The notes under the pieces are model-generated. The model was not told the origin of the DNA and did no database searches. It saw only the letters and a list, made by a program, of their open reading frames with translations. Shown piece after piece: positions 19,524-28,940 of a DNA stretch of 64,000 bases. Position numbers and translations under genes: made by a program. Every line of letters starts with the position of its first letter. The first letter of the stretch is position 1. This DNA comes from Paraburkholderia podalyriae (GTDB taxonomy: Bacteria; Pseudomonadota; Gammaproteobacteria; Burkholderiales; Burkholderiaceae), in NCBI RefSeq assembly GCF_014397785.1, contig NZ_VZQQ01000002.1, positions 62,001 to 126,000 on the forward strand. Reading direction: 5' to 3'.

Positions 19524-19844
19524 ATGAAGACTCTGATCTATGCAGCGTTGGTTGCCAACGCACTCGTCGTCCCCGCGGTCTCTTTTGCACAGGACTCCAC
19601 TGCCCCGCTGACGCGTGCCGAAGTGCGCGCCGACCTGGTGCAAATGGAACAGGCGGGGTATCGCCCGGGCCTCAAGGATTTGCACTATCCCACCGATGTT
19701 CAGGCTGCGGAGGCACGTATTCATGCGCAGGATGCCACGACGCCGAGCAGCACGGCGGTCGGCGGAGTGTCGATGAACGGCTCCTCGCAGTCGGGTGCGC
19801 CCTCGACGACCACAGGGACTCACTCGATCTACTTTGGTCACTGA
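19524..19844 (+). CDS. DUF4148 exported protein
   Basis: A 106-residue secreted protein with a clean signal peptide cleaved after FAQ. A short conserved domain follows (LTRAEVRADLVQMEQAGYRP with YPTDVQAAEARI), then a Ser/Thr/Gly-rich tail. These proteins are abundant in Burkholderiales; no function is established. CAGGT lies upstream of the ATG. Confidence 0.88.
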   Translation: MKTLIYAALVANALVVPAVSFAQDSTAPLTRAEVRADLVQMEQAGYRPGLKDLHYPTDVQAAEARIHAQDATTPSSTAVGGVSMNGSSQSGAPSTTTGTHSIYFGH

Positions 19845-19866
19845 TGGTGTCGATCTGCACTGAATC

Positions 19867-19886
19867 CGGCCCCGGGTCCGGGGCCG
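19867..19886 (+). terminator. Strong hairpin after the DUF4148 gene
   Basis: CGGCCCCGG and CCGGGGCCG form a perfect 9-bp stem with a minimal loop, 23 bases after the stop codon. No T-run follows, so termination may be inefficient or Rho-assisted. Confidence 0.55.
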
Positions 19887-20412
19887 CATCGCGTGACTTG
19901 CGCAACGGCTGCCGCCGGTCGTTGGACGCACCGCGCTCGTCTGTTTTGTCACGGCCCTGGCGAAGCCCGATTTGAACCCCGCGTTGCCGCGGCTCAACGC
20001 TTTGAAGGCACGCTGTCAGCATTCATCTTCACACCTTCGCATGTCATTCGTGACGAGGACCCTTGATGGCCTCTCAAACAATTGGTAATAAAAATCTCTA
20101 ACGCTTTAGTCTTCGCTGGAAATTACGCTAGTTCGCCTCCGTCTGAATCTTGCCGAGCACCATTCCATCCAGCATCGACAAGGTTTTCCCGATATGCGCA
20201 GGCAGAAAGAAATTGACTCGCCTGGCATTCAAACGTTGCCGGGATGCTATTTCTCCGTCTGCAGGAATCCAGAGCGTTGTGTACATTCGCACTTTGGTTG
20301 CGTTTGGGAACACCCGACATAGGTCACAAAGCAATCATCCTCGTTGCGAACATCTTCTTGCGCCAGATCTTTGCAAGATGCTCTTGCGTTTCCCCCAAGC
20401 CCTGGAATTTTC
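19887..20412. other. Intergenic region upstream of the RND operon
   Basis: About 526 bp with lower GC near 20060-20120. The promoter of the RND operon should be here. A minus-strand open frame (20128-20286, 52 codons from MYTTLW) has no ribosome-binding site and no recognised family, so it is not called a gene. A segment near 19970 resembles a tRNA T-arm but has no matching stem. Confidence 0.45.
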
Positions 20413-23400
20413 ATGCTCGGTCTAGTTCGTATCGCGCTCCGACGACCCTACACTTTCGTCGTTCTGGCAATCTTCATTCTCATCATCGGGCCACTGTCGG
20501 CGATGAAGACGCCCACCGACATTTTCCCCGATATCAGAATCCCGGTAATCAGCGTGGTGTGGCAATACACGGGGCTGCCGCCCGACCAGATGGTCGGCCG
20601 GATCACGTCGCCGTTCGAACGCACGCTGACTACCACCGTGAACGATGTCGAACACATCGAGGCAGAATCGGTCGCTGGTTTCGGGATCGTCAAGATCTTC
20701 TTCCAGCCGGGCGTGAATATCAGCACGGCGAACGCGCAAGTGACCGCGGTCGCGCAAACTCAGTTGCGGCAGTTGCCCGCGGGCACTACGCCGCCGCTGA
20801 TCCTCAATTACAACGCGTCGACCGTGCCAATCATCCAGTTGGCGCTATCGGGCAAGGGACTGTCCGAGCAGAGGCTGGGCGACCTCGGTCTGAATGCGGT
20901 GCGTCCCATGCTCACGACTGTCGCCGGTGCGTCGGTTCCCTACCCGTTCGGCGGCAAGACGCGCCAGGTGCAGATCGACATTGATCCTGCGGCACTGCAG
21001 GCGCGCGGTTTATCTGCGCAGGACGTCGCCAATGCGCTGGCGGGTCAGAACCTGATCACGCCGGTCGGCACGGAAAAGATCGGCGACTACGAATACACGC
21101 TGCAACTGAACAATGCGCCCTCGGAGATCAAGGCCCTGGGCGATCTACCGGTCAAGGCCGCCAATGGCACGACGGTCACTATTCGTGACATTGCGAATGT
21201 TCGCGACGGCAGTCCGCCGCAAACCAATATCGTCCATGTGAACGGCCGGCGCTCGGTGCTGATGTCGGTACTCAAGAACGGCTCGGTTTCGACGCTCGGG
21301 ATCATCTCCGGCATCAAACAGCAAATCGCCAACGGGAAGGCGTCGTGGCCCGATAACCTGAATGTCGAACCGATCGGCGACCAGTCGATCTTCGTGCGCG
21401 CAGCCATCACCGGTGTGGCACGTGAAGGCGTGATCGCGGCCGTGCTCACCAGCCTGATGATTCTGCTGTTCCTCGGCAGCTGGCGTTCGACGATCATCAT
21501 CGCAACCTCGATCCCACTGGCCATCCTCGGCTCGATCGCCACGCTCTCCGCATTAGGCGAAACCTTGAACATCATGACGCTCGGCGGTCTCGCGTTAGCG
21601 GTGGGGATTCTTGTCGACGATGCGACCGTGACGATCGAGAACATCAACTGGCACCTCGAGCACGGCAAGGAGGTGGAGACCGCTATCCTCGATGGCGCCG
21701 CGCAGATCGTCACGCCCGCGTTCGTTTCCCTGCTGTGCATCTGCATCGTGTTCGTGCCGATGTTCTTCCTGAACGGCGTGGCGCGCTTCCTGTTCGTGCC
21801 GATGGCGGAGGCCGTCATTTTCGCGATGATCTCGTCGTTCATCCTGTCGAGAACCCTCGTGCCGACAATGGCCAAATACCTGCTGAAACCGCATGCGCGG
21901 GGTGGCCATGCCGATGAGGCGCGGCGTCCGGGTCCGTTCGGACGCTTCCAGCGCGGCTTCGAAGCGCGCTTTGAAAAGGTGCGTGGCGTGTATCGCGGGT
22001 TACTCGAACTCGCGCTGAACCATCGGCGTCCGTTCGTCAGTTGCTTCCTCGGCTTCGTCGCGCTCTCGTTCGCCCTCGCGCCCTTGCTCGGCCGCGACTT
22101 CTTCCCGGCGGTCGATGCCGGGCAGATCCTGATGCATGTGCGCGCACCAGTCGGGGTGCGCGTCGAAAAGACCGCGCAGATATTCGCGAATGTCGAAGGC
22201 GCGATCCGCCGGATCATCCCGCCGTCCGACCTCGGCACGGTGGTCGACAATATGGGTCTGCCGGTCAGCGGCATCAATACCGCGTACAACAACACCGGGA
22301 CGGTCGGTTCGCAGGACGGCGACATCCAGATTGCGCTGAACGAAGGGCATCGTCCGACCGACGGGTATGTCCGCATGATGCGTGAAAGATTGCCGCGGGA
22401 ATTCCCGGGGGTCACGTTCTCTTTCCCACCGGCGGATATCATCGGCCAGATCCTTAACTTCGGCTCGCCGGCGCCGATCGACCTGCAGATCCGCGGCAAC
22501 AACCTGAACGCCAACTACGCGTATGCAGACCGTCTGCTGCGCGCGGTCCGCGACGTGCCCGGCGTGGTCGATGCACGAATCGCGCAGTCGCACGGCAATC
22601 CCACCTTCAACGTCGATGTCGACCGCACGCGTGCACAGTTGCTCGGCATCACCGAGCGCGACGTGACCAACAGCATGGTGGTGAACCTCGCGGGTTCGAG
22701 CCAGGTGGCGCCCACGTACTGGCTGAACAATGCGAACGGCGTGTCGTATCCGATCGTGATGCAAACGCCGCAATACAGTCTCGATTCACTGGCAGCATTG
22801 CAAAATCTGCCGATCACCGCCAGCGGCGGAGGCACCGCCCAGATCCTCGGCGGTCTGGCAACGGTCGAGCGCTCCACCAGCAACGAAGTCGTCAGCCAAT
22901 ACAACATCCAGCCCATGGTCGAGATCTTCGCGACCACCCAGGACCGCGATCTCGGCGCGGTGTCGGCCGATATCCAGCGCATCATGCACCAGAACGCCAG
23001 CACCTTGCCGAAGGGCTCGAGCGTCGCGCTGCTGGGTCAGGTGCAGACGATGAACAGCGCCTTTGCCGGCATGTTGTTCGGCCTGCTTGGCGCAGTGGTG
23101 CTGATCTATCTGCTGATCGTCGTCAATTTCCAGTCGTGGGCCGATCCGTTCGTGATTGTGAGCGCATTGCCGGCGGCGTTGGCGGGCATCGTCTGGATGC
23201 TGTTCGCGACGCACACGACGCTCTCCGTACCCGCACTCACTGGCGCGATCATGTGCATGGGGGTGGCGACCGCCAATTCGATTCTGGTCGTCAGCTTCTG
23301 CCGCGAACGTCTTGCCGTCCATGGCGATCCGTTCAAGGCGGCACTCGAAGCGGGCTTTACGCGCTTTCGCCCGGTGCTCATGACCGCGCTATCCATGATC

Positions 23401-23604
23401 ATCGGCATGGCGCCGATGGCGCTCGCCCTCGGCGAAGGCGGTGAGCAAAACGCGCCGCTCGGCCGCGCCGTGATCGGCGGTTTGATGTTTGCCACCACGG
23501 CTTCGCTGTTCCTGGTCCCCGTCATCTTCTGTATCGTTCACGCGCGCCCCGGGCGCGCGGCGACCCCAGCATCCGCCCCGGAAGGTCCTGCCTATGTCGT
23601 CTGA
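20413..23604 (+). CDS. RND efflux pump inner-membrane subunit (HAE/AcrB superfamily)
   Basis: A proton-driven exporter of 1063 residues. The first helix (RRPYTFVVLAIFILIIGPL), the motif TPTDIFPDI, and TM4 with GGLALAVGILVDDATVTIEN are standard. The paired aspartates in TM4 fit drug or small-molecule pumps, unlike the metal pump at 3030-6125. The start at 20413 puts the membrane helix at the N-terminus. The next gene overlaps by 11 bases, so pump, adaptor and channel form one operon. It is a close paralogue of the pump at 42919. Confidence 0.92.
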   Translation: MLGLVRIALRRPYTFVVLAIFILIIGPLSAMKTPTDIFPDIRIPVISVVWQYTGLPPDQMVGRITSPFERTLTTTVNDVEHIEAESVAGFGIVKIFFQPGVNISTANAQVTAVAQTQLRQLPAGTTPPLILNYNASTVPIIQLALSGKGLSEQRLGDLGLNAVRPMLTTVAGASVPYPFGGKTRQVQIDIDPAALQARGLSAQDVANALAGQNLITPVGTEKIGDYEYTLQLNNAPSEIKALGDLPVKAANGTTVTIRDIANVRDGSPPQTNIVHVNGRRSVLMSVLKNGSVSTLGIISGIKQQIANGKASWPDNLNVEPIGDQSIFVRAAITGVAREGVIAAVLTSLMILLFLGSWRSTIIIATSIPLAILGSIATLSALGETLNIMTLGGLALAVGILVDDATVTIENINWHLEHGKEVETAILDGAAQIVTPAFVSLLCICIVFVPMFFLNGVARFLFVPMAEAVIFAMISSFILSRTLVPTMAKYLLKPHARGGHADEARRPGPFGRFQRGFEARFEKVRGVYRGLLELALNHRRPFVSCFLGFVALSFALAPLLGRDFFPAVDAGQILMHVRAPVGVRVEKTAQIFANVEGAIRRIIPPSDLGTVVDNMGLPVSGINTAYNNTGTVGSQDGDIQIALNEGHRPTDGYVRMMRERLPREFPGVTFSFPPADIIGQILNFGSPAPIDLQIRGNNLNANYAYADRLLRAVRDVPGVVDARIAQSHGNPTFNVDVDRTRAQLLGITERDVTNSMVVNLAGSSQVAPTYWLNNANGVSYPIVMQTPQYSLDSLAALQNLPITASGGGTAQILGGLATVERSTSNEVVSQYNIQPMVEIFATTQDRDLGAVSADIQRIMHQNASTLPKGSSVALLGQVQTMNSAFAGMLFGLLGAVVLIYLLIVVNFQSWADPFVIVSALPAALAGIVWMLFATHTTLSVPALTGAIMCMGVATANSILVVSFCRERLAVHGDPFKAALEAGFTRFRPVLMTALSMIIGMAPMALALGEGGEQNAPLGRAVIGGLMFATTASLFLVPVIFCIVHARPGRAATPASAPEGPAYVV

Positions 23605-24781
23605 ATCCACTTTTCCCACTCACACGCCGCCGCGCCGTCCGCTCCGGATCGCGGGCGTGATCGGCCTGCTGATCGCCTTAGGCATCGTCGTTGGCGGTGT
23701 CGCGCTACGAGCCGTCGACGCCCGCAAGCTGAAAACCTGGACGGAGGCTCAGGCCGTACCGACAGTCAATCTGATCCAGCCCATGCGCGATCCCAACGGC
23801 CCTTCACTGCAACTGCCCGGCCGGCTCGAAGCGTTTACACGGGCGCCGATTTTCGCGCAGGTCAGCGGCTACCTGAAATCATGGAACGTCGATATTGGCG
23901 CGCCGGTCAAGGCGGGTCAGGTGCTCGCCGAAATCGAAACACCCGAGCTTGATCAGCAGCTCCTTCAGGCACGCGCCGATCTGCAGAGTGCGCAGGCGAA
24001 TGCCGTCGTAGCGGGTACGACGGCGAAGCGCTGGGAGGCGCTAAGAGGCACCGATTCCGTCGCCCAGCAGGACGTCGACCAACGCACGGCTGATTACACC
24101 GCGAAGGAGGCGATCGTGGCAGCCGCGAAGGCCAACGTCGATCGCCTCGTCGCGACGAAGGCCTTCGCGCGGATCGTCGCGCCGTTCGACGGCGTGGTGA
24201 CCGCGCGCGACACCGACGTTGGCGCGCTGGTGAACGCCGGTAGCGGCGGCGTCGGCCAGGAGCTGTTCGCGGTCTCCGAGGTCAAGCAGTTGCGTGTTTA
24301 TGTTCAGGTACCGCAAAACTACGCTCCGGCGATCCACGATGGCACGACCGCGATCCTGACCGTTCCCGAGTACGCCGACCAGCAGTTCACCGCGCGCGTG
24401 ATTGCAGCGGCAGACTCCGTCAATTCGAGTTCGGGAACGACGCTCGTGCAATTGCTGGTCGACAATGCCAACGGCAAGCTGCTGCCTGGCGGTTTCGCCA
24501 GCCTGAAATTCACGTTGCCCGCGTCGGCCGATTCACTTCGGGTGCCGGCTAGCGCGCTCGTGTTCGATAGCCGCGGCGTCGTGGTCGCCACGCTCGGTGC
24601 GAACGGTCACGTGCTGTTCAAGCAGGTGAAGATCGACCGCGATCTGGGCGACTCGGTGGAGATCGGCTCGGGACTCGCCGCCAGCGATCGCGTGATCGAT
24701 ACGCCGCCCGACGGACTCGCCGACGGCGACAGCGTGCAGGTTGCGCCGGCCACCGACAGGAAGGCGGCCGCACATGGTTAA
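23594..24781 (+). CDS. RND efflux periplasmic adaptor subunit
   Basis: A membrane fusion protein of 395 residues. One membrane anchor lies near residues 15-37. The lipoyl half-motifs (SWNVDIGAPVKAGQVLAEIE and FARIVAPFDGVVTARD) flank an alpha-hairpin, and a beta-barrel and membrane-proximal domain follow. The ATG at 23594 is out of frame inside the last codons of the pump gene, an 11-base overlap consistent with coupling. It bridges the pump at 20413 and the channel at 24774. Confidence 0.92.
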   Translation: MSSESTFPTHTPPRRPLRIAGVIGLLIALGIVVGGVALRAVDARKLKTWTEAQAVPTVNLIQPMRDPNGPSLQLPGRLEAFTRAPIFAQVSGYLKSWNVDIGAPVKAGQVLAEIETPELDQQLLQARADLQSAQANAVVAGTTAKRWEALRGTDSVAQQDVDQRTADYTAKEAIVAAAKANVDRLVATKAFARIVAPFDGVVTARDTDVGALVNAGSGGVGQELFAVSEVKQLRVYVQVPQNYAPAIHDGTTAILTVPEYADQQFTARVIAAADSVNSSSGTTLVQLLVDNANGKLLPGGFASLKFTLPASADSLRVPASALVFDSRGVVVATLGANGHVLFKQVKIDRDLGDSVEIGSGLAASDRVIDTPPDGLADGDSVQVAPATDRKAAAHG

Positions 24782-26243
24782 GCCTGGACGGGTCGCGCTT
24801 TTAACGGGCGTCCTGGCGCTCTCCGCCTGCTCGCTCGCGCCGCAATATCAGGTGCCTTCGGTGCCGATAGCGGCGCAATACAAAACCGTTGGTCCCTGGA
24901 CCGCCGCTCAGCCTGCCGACCGGATAGACCGTAATGGCTGGTGGAAAATATATGGCGACGCGCAACTCGATGATCTCGAAGCGCGTCTGCTGGCCAACAA
25001 CACCGATCTGCACGCCGCCTACGCGCACTATGCGCAAGCGCAGGCTTTCGTCGCGCAGGTCGCGTCGGGACTGTATCCGACCATCAGCGCAAGCGCGGTG
25101 CCGCAGCGCGTTCGCCAGTCCGACAACCGGCCGTTGCGCGTGGGCGGCCCGAACGACTACAACTCCGTCACGCTCGGCGCCGAAGTCAATTACGACCTCG
25201 ACCTGTGGGGCCGCGTGCGTGACTCCCTGGTGGCCGGCAAGGATGAGGCTCAGGCGACCAAAGCCGATCTGGCTTCCGTGAAACTCAGCCTGCAAGTGGC
25301 ACTCGCGGACAATTACATCGGTTTGCGGGGCCTCGACCAGCAGACCGAGCTGCTGAACGAGACGGTCATGGCGTATGCGAAAGCGCTGCAACTCACGCAG
25401 ACGCTGCATGACAGCGGCATCGTGGCGGGCCTCGACGTTTCGCGGGCTCAAACGCAATTGTCGTCGGCGAAGTCCCAGTTGTCGCAGAATCTCGCGCAAC
25501 GAGCGCTCATCGAACACGCGATTGCCGTGTTGGTGGGCACGTCCGCGTCCGAATTCAGCCTGCCGCAGCAGACTGCCGCCATCGCGTTACCGGAGATTCC
25601 GACCGGCCTGCCCTCGACGCTGCTGCAACGTCGCCCCGACGTCGCAGCAGCGGAACGCCGGGTTGCCGAGGCCAACGCAAAGATTGGTGTCGCGCGCGCG
25701 GCCTATTTCCCGGACATCACGCTGAGCTTACAGGGTGGTGTGCAAAGCGCCGCCTATGCTGGACTGGTTAGCGCGCCCAATCTGTTCTGGGCGATTGGCC
25801 CGCAGCTCGTGCAATACGTATTCGACGGCGGTTACCGTCGTGCGCAGCTCGACGCCGCGAAGGCGGCAACCGAGGAAGCCGGAGACCGCTACCGCAGCGT
25901 GGTTCTGTCGGCATTCCAGCAGGTCGAGGACAACCTTTCGCTGCTGTCGTATCTCGGCACCGCGCTTGGCGAGCAAAAGGATGCCGCGAATGCCGCGCAA
26001 TACTCGGTAGATCTGGCGCTGCGCCAATATCGCCAAGGCACTGTAGGTTATCTCGATGTCGTGCAGGCGCAGACCGTCGCACTCGAAGCACGGCGCAGCG
26101 TGCTCGATATCCAGACACGCCAGCTAAGTGCCAACGTGCAACTGCTGCATGCACTGGGCGGCGGATGGTCGAGCGATGAACTCGCCCAAGTGGCTGCCAC
26201 GCCGGCACTGGTCGCGACAACGATGGCACACGGCGCAAATTGA
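24774..26243 (+). CDS. RND efflux outer-membrane channel lipoprotein (NodT/OprM-like)
   Basis: A 489-residue TolC-superfamily duct. The signal peptide ends in the lipobox LSACS, then the SLAPQYQVP start common in OprM-like proteins. Two OEP repeats include ALADNYIGLRGLDQQ and LQRRPDVAAAERRVAEANAKIGVARA. The start at 24774 overlaps the adaptor gene by eight bases. It completes the tripartite operon. Confidence 0.92.
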   Translation: MVKPGRVALLTGVLALSACSLAPQYQVPSVPIAAQYKTVGPWTAAQPADRIDRNGWWKIYGDAQLDDLEARLLANNTDLHAAYAHYAQAQAFVAQVASGLYPTISASAVPQRVRQSDNRPLRVGGPNDYNSVTLGAEVNYDLDLWGRVRDSLVAGKDEAQATKADLASVKLSLQVALADNYIGLRGLDQQTELLNETVMAYAKALQLTQTLHDSGIVAGLDVSRAQTQLSSAKSQLSQNLAQRALIEHAIAVLVGTSASEFSLPQQTAAIALPEIPTGLPSTLLQRRPDVAAAERRVAEANAKIGVARAAYFPDITLSLQGGVQSAAYAGLVSAPNLFWAIGPQLVQYVFDGGYRRAQLDAAKAATEEAGDRYRSVVLSAFQQVEDNLSLLSYLGTALGEQKDAANAAQYSVDLALRQYRQGTVGYLDVVQAQTVALEARRSVLDIQTRQLSANVQLLHALGGGWSSDELAQVAATPALVATTMAHGAN

Positions 26244-26379
26244 AGGCCTGCACAAGGCGCAACCGGGAGGGTGACCCCGTTGCGCACGCTGTTCCCGTAA
26301 ATTTCTCGTCCCGCGTGACGACGCACGGCAGAAAGCGACGCTGGTGCTTCAGCGGCGTTTCCCGCCGGCCCAGAGAGCG

Positions 26380-26522
26380 CGTACCGGCCGCCTTTTCGTC
26401 GTCGTACACCCGGATGCGGGTTGGCGCGGATCCGGACTCGACAAGATAGAGGCGGCTTTCATCCGGCGAGAAACAAAGGCCGTTCGGATTGGCGATGTCG
26501 CCGGCGACGATCTCTCTTTCGC
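26380..26522 (-). pseudogene. SMP-30/gluconolactonase remnant
   Basis: Just beyond the SDR stop, the minus strand encodes GEREIVAGDIANPNGLCFSP followed by DESRLYLVESG and a RIRVYD segment, the calcium-binding loop region of SMP-30/gluconolactonase proteins. The N-terminal half is absent, there is no start, and similarity stops after about 45 codons. It is the truncated last gene of the decayed operon. It now sits between that operon and the convergent RND operon. Confidence 0.65.
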
Positions 26523-26533
26523 CGGGGCGGCCG

Positions 26534-27388
26534 TCAGTCGTTCTTCCGGATATACGCTGCGAACGCCTGCGCGTAATCCGGATGCCAGCGCGACAGCGCC
26601 GGGCGATTCTCCACAATGTCTCCCGCAGCCCAAAGGATGCGTCGCTCGTCGAGGGAGCGAGGCACATCGTTGTCGGGGCACAGAATGTAGAAATCGCCCG
26701 CATCCAGTCGCTCAAGCATGAAATCGACAGTCTGCTCGGGCGTCCAGGCGGCGGCCGGCTTCTCGGTACGACTTCGAGCGGCAAGCTCCGTGAACACAAA
26801 GCCTGGGATCAGCAAATGCGCGCTGATCCGGCAGCCTGGCGTATTGCGCAACTCGTGCTGCAGTGCTTCGGTAAACGCCTTCAGGCCGGCCTTGGAGACG
26901 TTATAAGCCGGGTCGCCGGGCGGCGTCGTGATGCCCTGCTTCGAACCGGTGTTAATGACGAGGCCCGGGCGTGCGCGCGCGATCATCGCGGGCACGAAGG
27001 TCTGAGTGCCACGGATGACACCCCACAGATTGACGTCGAGCACCCGCTCCCAGCTAGCGGCCCCCCCGAACATGGCGCTACCTGGTTGAATCCCCGCATT
27101 GTTCATGAGGATATCCGTGCCGCCGAAGCGATCCCGAACCGCTGCTTCGAGGCGGACCAGGTCTTCAAGGCGGCTGACGTCCGTCTCGACGGCCAGTACA
27201 TCGTTCGCGCCTTCAGCAGCCACACTGGCAATCGCCTGCTTCGCGTGCGCAAGGCGGTCCTCACCCAGATCCGCAATGCACACGCGAAGCCCAAGCTGCG
27301 CGAACCGCTTCGCAGCAGCGAGTCCAATGCCGGCAGCGCCGCCTGTCACGACAGCGACGGCTCCGGGAGTGAAAGTAAAGTGTGTCAT
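26534..27388 (-). CDS. Short-chain dehydrogenase/reductase
   Basis: An NAD(P)-dependent oxidoreductase of 284 residues. TGGAAGIG is in the nucleotide site; NNAG and the catalytic YNVSK with an upstream serine (NTGSKQG) are present. The start at 27388 was chosen because AAGGA lies seven bases upstream; the ATG at 27412 has no such signal. It is an intact member of an otherwise decaying catabolic operon whose NIPSNAP gene starts upstream. Oxidation of a hydroxy-acid or alcohol intermediate is likely; the substrate is unknown. Confidence 0.85.
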   Translation of the reverse strand: MTHFTFTPGAVAVVTGGAAGIGLAAAKRFAQLGLRVCIADLGEDRLAHAKQAIASVAAEGANDVLAVETDVSRLEDLVRLEAAVRDRFGGTDILMNNAGIQPGSAMFGGAASWERVLDVNLWGVIRGTQTFVPAMIARARPGLVINTGSKQGITTPPGDPAYNVSKAGLKAFTEALQHELRNTPGCRISAHLLIPGFVFTELAARSRTEKPAAAWTPEQTVDFMLERLDAGDFYILCPDNDVPRSLDERRILWAAGDIVENRPALSRWHPDYAQAFAAYIRKND

Positions 27389-27497
27389 CGATAGTCCTTT
27401 CTGATTCGTCATAAAAAGTCAGCCCGCCACCTCACAAGCGGACCGCCAAACCGCACGTGCTCGACAGGTCGCGCGGCCGGGAAATTCGTCACTCACC

Positions 27498-27809
27498 TCA
27501 GTCCATTGGGCAAAACGGCACTGGCGACAGAAACACCGATTCCTGATGGACGAGATACGGCAGGACGTGCGGCGTGAAAGCTTGCCAGCGTGGATCGGCT
27601 GCGAGTTTCGCGCGCTGCGCGGCCCGATGTGCGTAGTCCTCGTAGCCCCAGCAGAACACGATCGAGTTCAACGTGCCTGAGTCCTTCGTCCAGCAACCCT
27701 TGAGGCGGGCGTACTGACTGATGATGCCGAGCCCTTCGCGCTCGTAGATGTCCAGGAACTCGCCTGCCTTTCCTGCCGTTATCTGATACGTACGCATTTC
27801 TACCAGCAT
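27498..27809 (-). CDS. NIPSNAP family protein
   Basis: A 103-residue ferredoxin-like alpha-beta protein. It begins MLVEMRTYQITAGKAGEFL, the standard NIPSNAP start, with GCWTKDSGTLNSIVFCWGYE in the middle. GAGGG lies just before the ATG. Small NIPSNAP proteins often accompany catabolic genes; no reaction is established. It follows the coxG remnant by 28 bases. Confidence 0.82.
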   Translation of the reverse strand: MLVEMRTYQITAGKAGEFLDIYEREGLGIISQYARLKGCWTKDSGTLNSIVFCWGYEDYAHRAAQRAKLAADPRWQAFTPHVLPYLVHQESVFLSPVPFCPMD

Positions 27810-27837
27810 GATTCCCTCTGTTTCGATCGGTACTCTG

Positions 27838-28035
27838 TCACAGCACGGCGCCGTCAGAACGCGTCGCCGACATCGGGCCGACGCGAATCTGCACGGTCGA
27901 TTCGAAATGCAGGTCGTCGAGCCTCTTCAGCGCTTTGCAGCCGGGCAGACATGCTTCGAGTACGACGGGGTCGTTCAATGCACGCCATGCGGCTTAAGGG
28001 GGCACGGGCAGGATGGTTCGATCTGTCAGTTTCAT
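27838..28035 (-). pseudogene. coxG-like (SRPBCC) remnant with an in-frame stop
   Basis: From the ATG at 28035 the frame reads MKLTDRTILPVPP, then a TAA at 27994-27996, then AAWRALNDPVVLEACLPGC and further typical CoxG sequence up to VQIRVGPMSA, where similarity ends and a stop follows after eight codons. CoxG proteins (about 150-200 residues) help assemble or anchor aerobic CO-dehydrogenase-family enzymes. The gene is therefore broken twice: a nonsense codon (probably from GAA) and loss of the C-terminal two thirds. It starts nine bases after the reductase gene, in its original operon position. Confidence 0.8.
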
Positions 28036-28044
28036 CGCCGCCGC

Positions 28045-28926
28045 TCAGCGCTCGTAGAGTTTGAACAGCGCCTGCGTACCGTTGCGCGCGTAGCCCCGCT
28101 CGGCCATCTCGTGATACATCACGCGCACCAGTTCCAGACCCGGCAATTCACGTCCCATGCTTCCTGCTTCCTCGTGCGCAATCCGCATGTCCTTGATGAA
28201 ATGCTCGATGAAGAAACCGGGTGCAAAATCGCCGTTGGCAATGCGCGGCCCCAGGTTGTTCAGCTGGAATCCACCCGCCGCGCCCCCGCCAATCGCGCTC
28301 AATACGGTATCGGCATCCAGCCCGGCGCTGTGCGCATAGGCGAGCCCTTCGCACACGCCCATCATCGTCGACGCAATGACGATCTGATTGCACAGCTTCG
28401 TGTGCTGACCCGCACCCGGGCCGCCTTGCAGGACGATGTTGGTGCCGAGGCAGCGCAACATCGGTTCCACGCGTGCGAGCACAGCGCTTGCGCCGCCGAC
28501 CATGATCGACAGGCGCCCTTCGCGCGCACCGATGTCGCCGCCCGATACCGGCGCATCCAGCATGTGCACCCCGCGCTGAGCGGCGTGCGCGGCCAACTCT
28601 TCGGCCAGTTTTGGACTCGACGTCGTCATGTCGACCAGCACCGCATCGCGCCGCGCATGCGCGATCAGACCGTCGTCGTCGAGATAGAGTGCGCGGACGT
28701 CCTCGGGTGTGCCGACAATCGTGAACACGACGTCCGATACTTCGGCGAGCGCCCGCGGGGTCGCTTGCCAGTTCGCGCCGGCTTCGATGAGCGGCTCAGC
28801 CTTCGCACGCGTACGGTTATAGACATGCAGCGGATAGCCGGCGGCGGCGAGCCGCGAGGCCATCGAGAAACCCATGATGCCAAGGCCGATAAAGCCAATC
28901 GCGGGTTTGCCTGTAGATTGATTCAT
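28045..28926 (-). CDS. 3-hydroxyisobutyrate/tartronate-semialdehyde-type dehydrogenase
   Basis: A beta-hydroxyacid dehydrogenase of 293 residues. The N-terminal Rossmann fold starts IGFIGLGIMGFSMASRL. The substrate motif is DAPVSGGDIGAREGRLSIMV, and the catalytic lysine segment is GAGQHTKLCNQ. It is full length with no lesion, although genes on both sides are broken. It would oxidise or reduce a small 3-hydroxy acid using NAD(P). It lies between the cox chimera and the coxG remnant. Confidence 0.88.
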   Translation of the reverse strand: MNQSTGKPAIGFIGLGIMGFSMASRLAAAGYPLHVYNRTRAKAEPLIEAGANWQATPRALAEVSDVVFTIVGTPEDVRALYLDDDGLIAHARRDAVLVDMTTSSPKLAEELAAHAAQRGVHMLDAPVSGGDIGAREGRLSIMVGGASAVLARVEPMLRCLGTNIVLQGGPGAGQHTKLCNQIVIASTMMGVCEGLAYAHSAGLDADTVLSAIGGGAAGGFQLNNLGPRIANGDFAPGFFIEHFIKDMRIAHEEAGSMGRELPGLELVRVMYHEMAERGYARNGTQALFKLYER

Positions 28927-28940
28927 GATGGTTGGTCCGT

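Noticed and set aside
19950..19990. Sequence resembling a tRNA T-arm on the minus strand
   Set aside because: The flanking bases cannot form the 5-bp T-stem, and no acceptor or anticodon arm is present at the right distance.
20042..20056. TCATTCGTGACGA, similar to the TetR-linked operator
   Set aside because: The half-sites are one base too close and the left arm does not match; not counted with the set.
20128..20286. Minus-strand 52-codon frame beginning MYTTLWIPADGE
   Set aside because: No ribosome-binding site and no family; it may be a decayed gene but cannot be supported.
21087..22514. 475-codon antisense frame inside the RND gene at 20413
   Set aside because: Pure codon-composition shadow of the sense gene; no family features.
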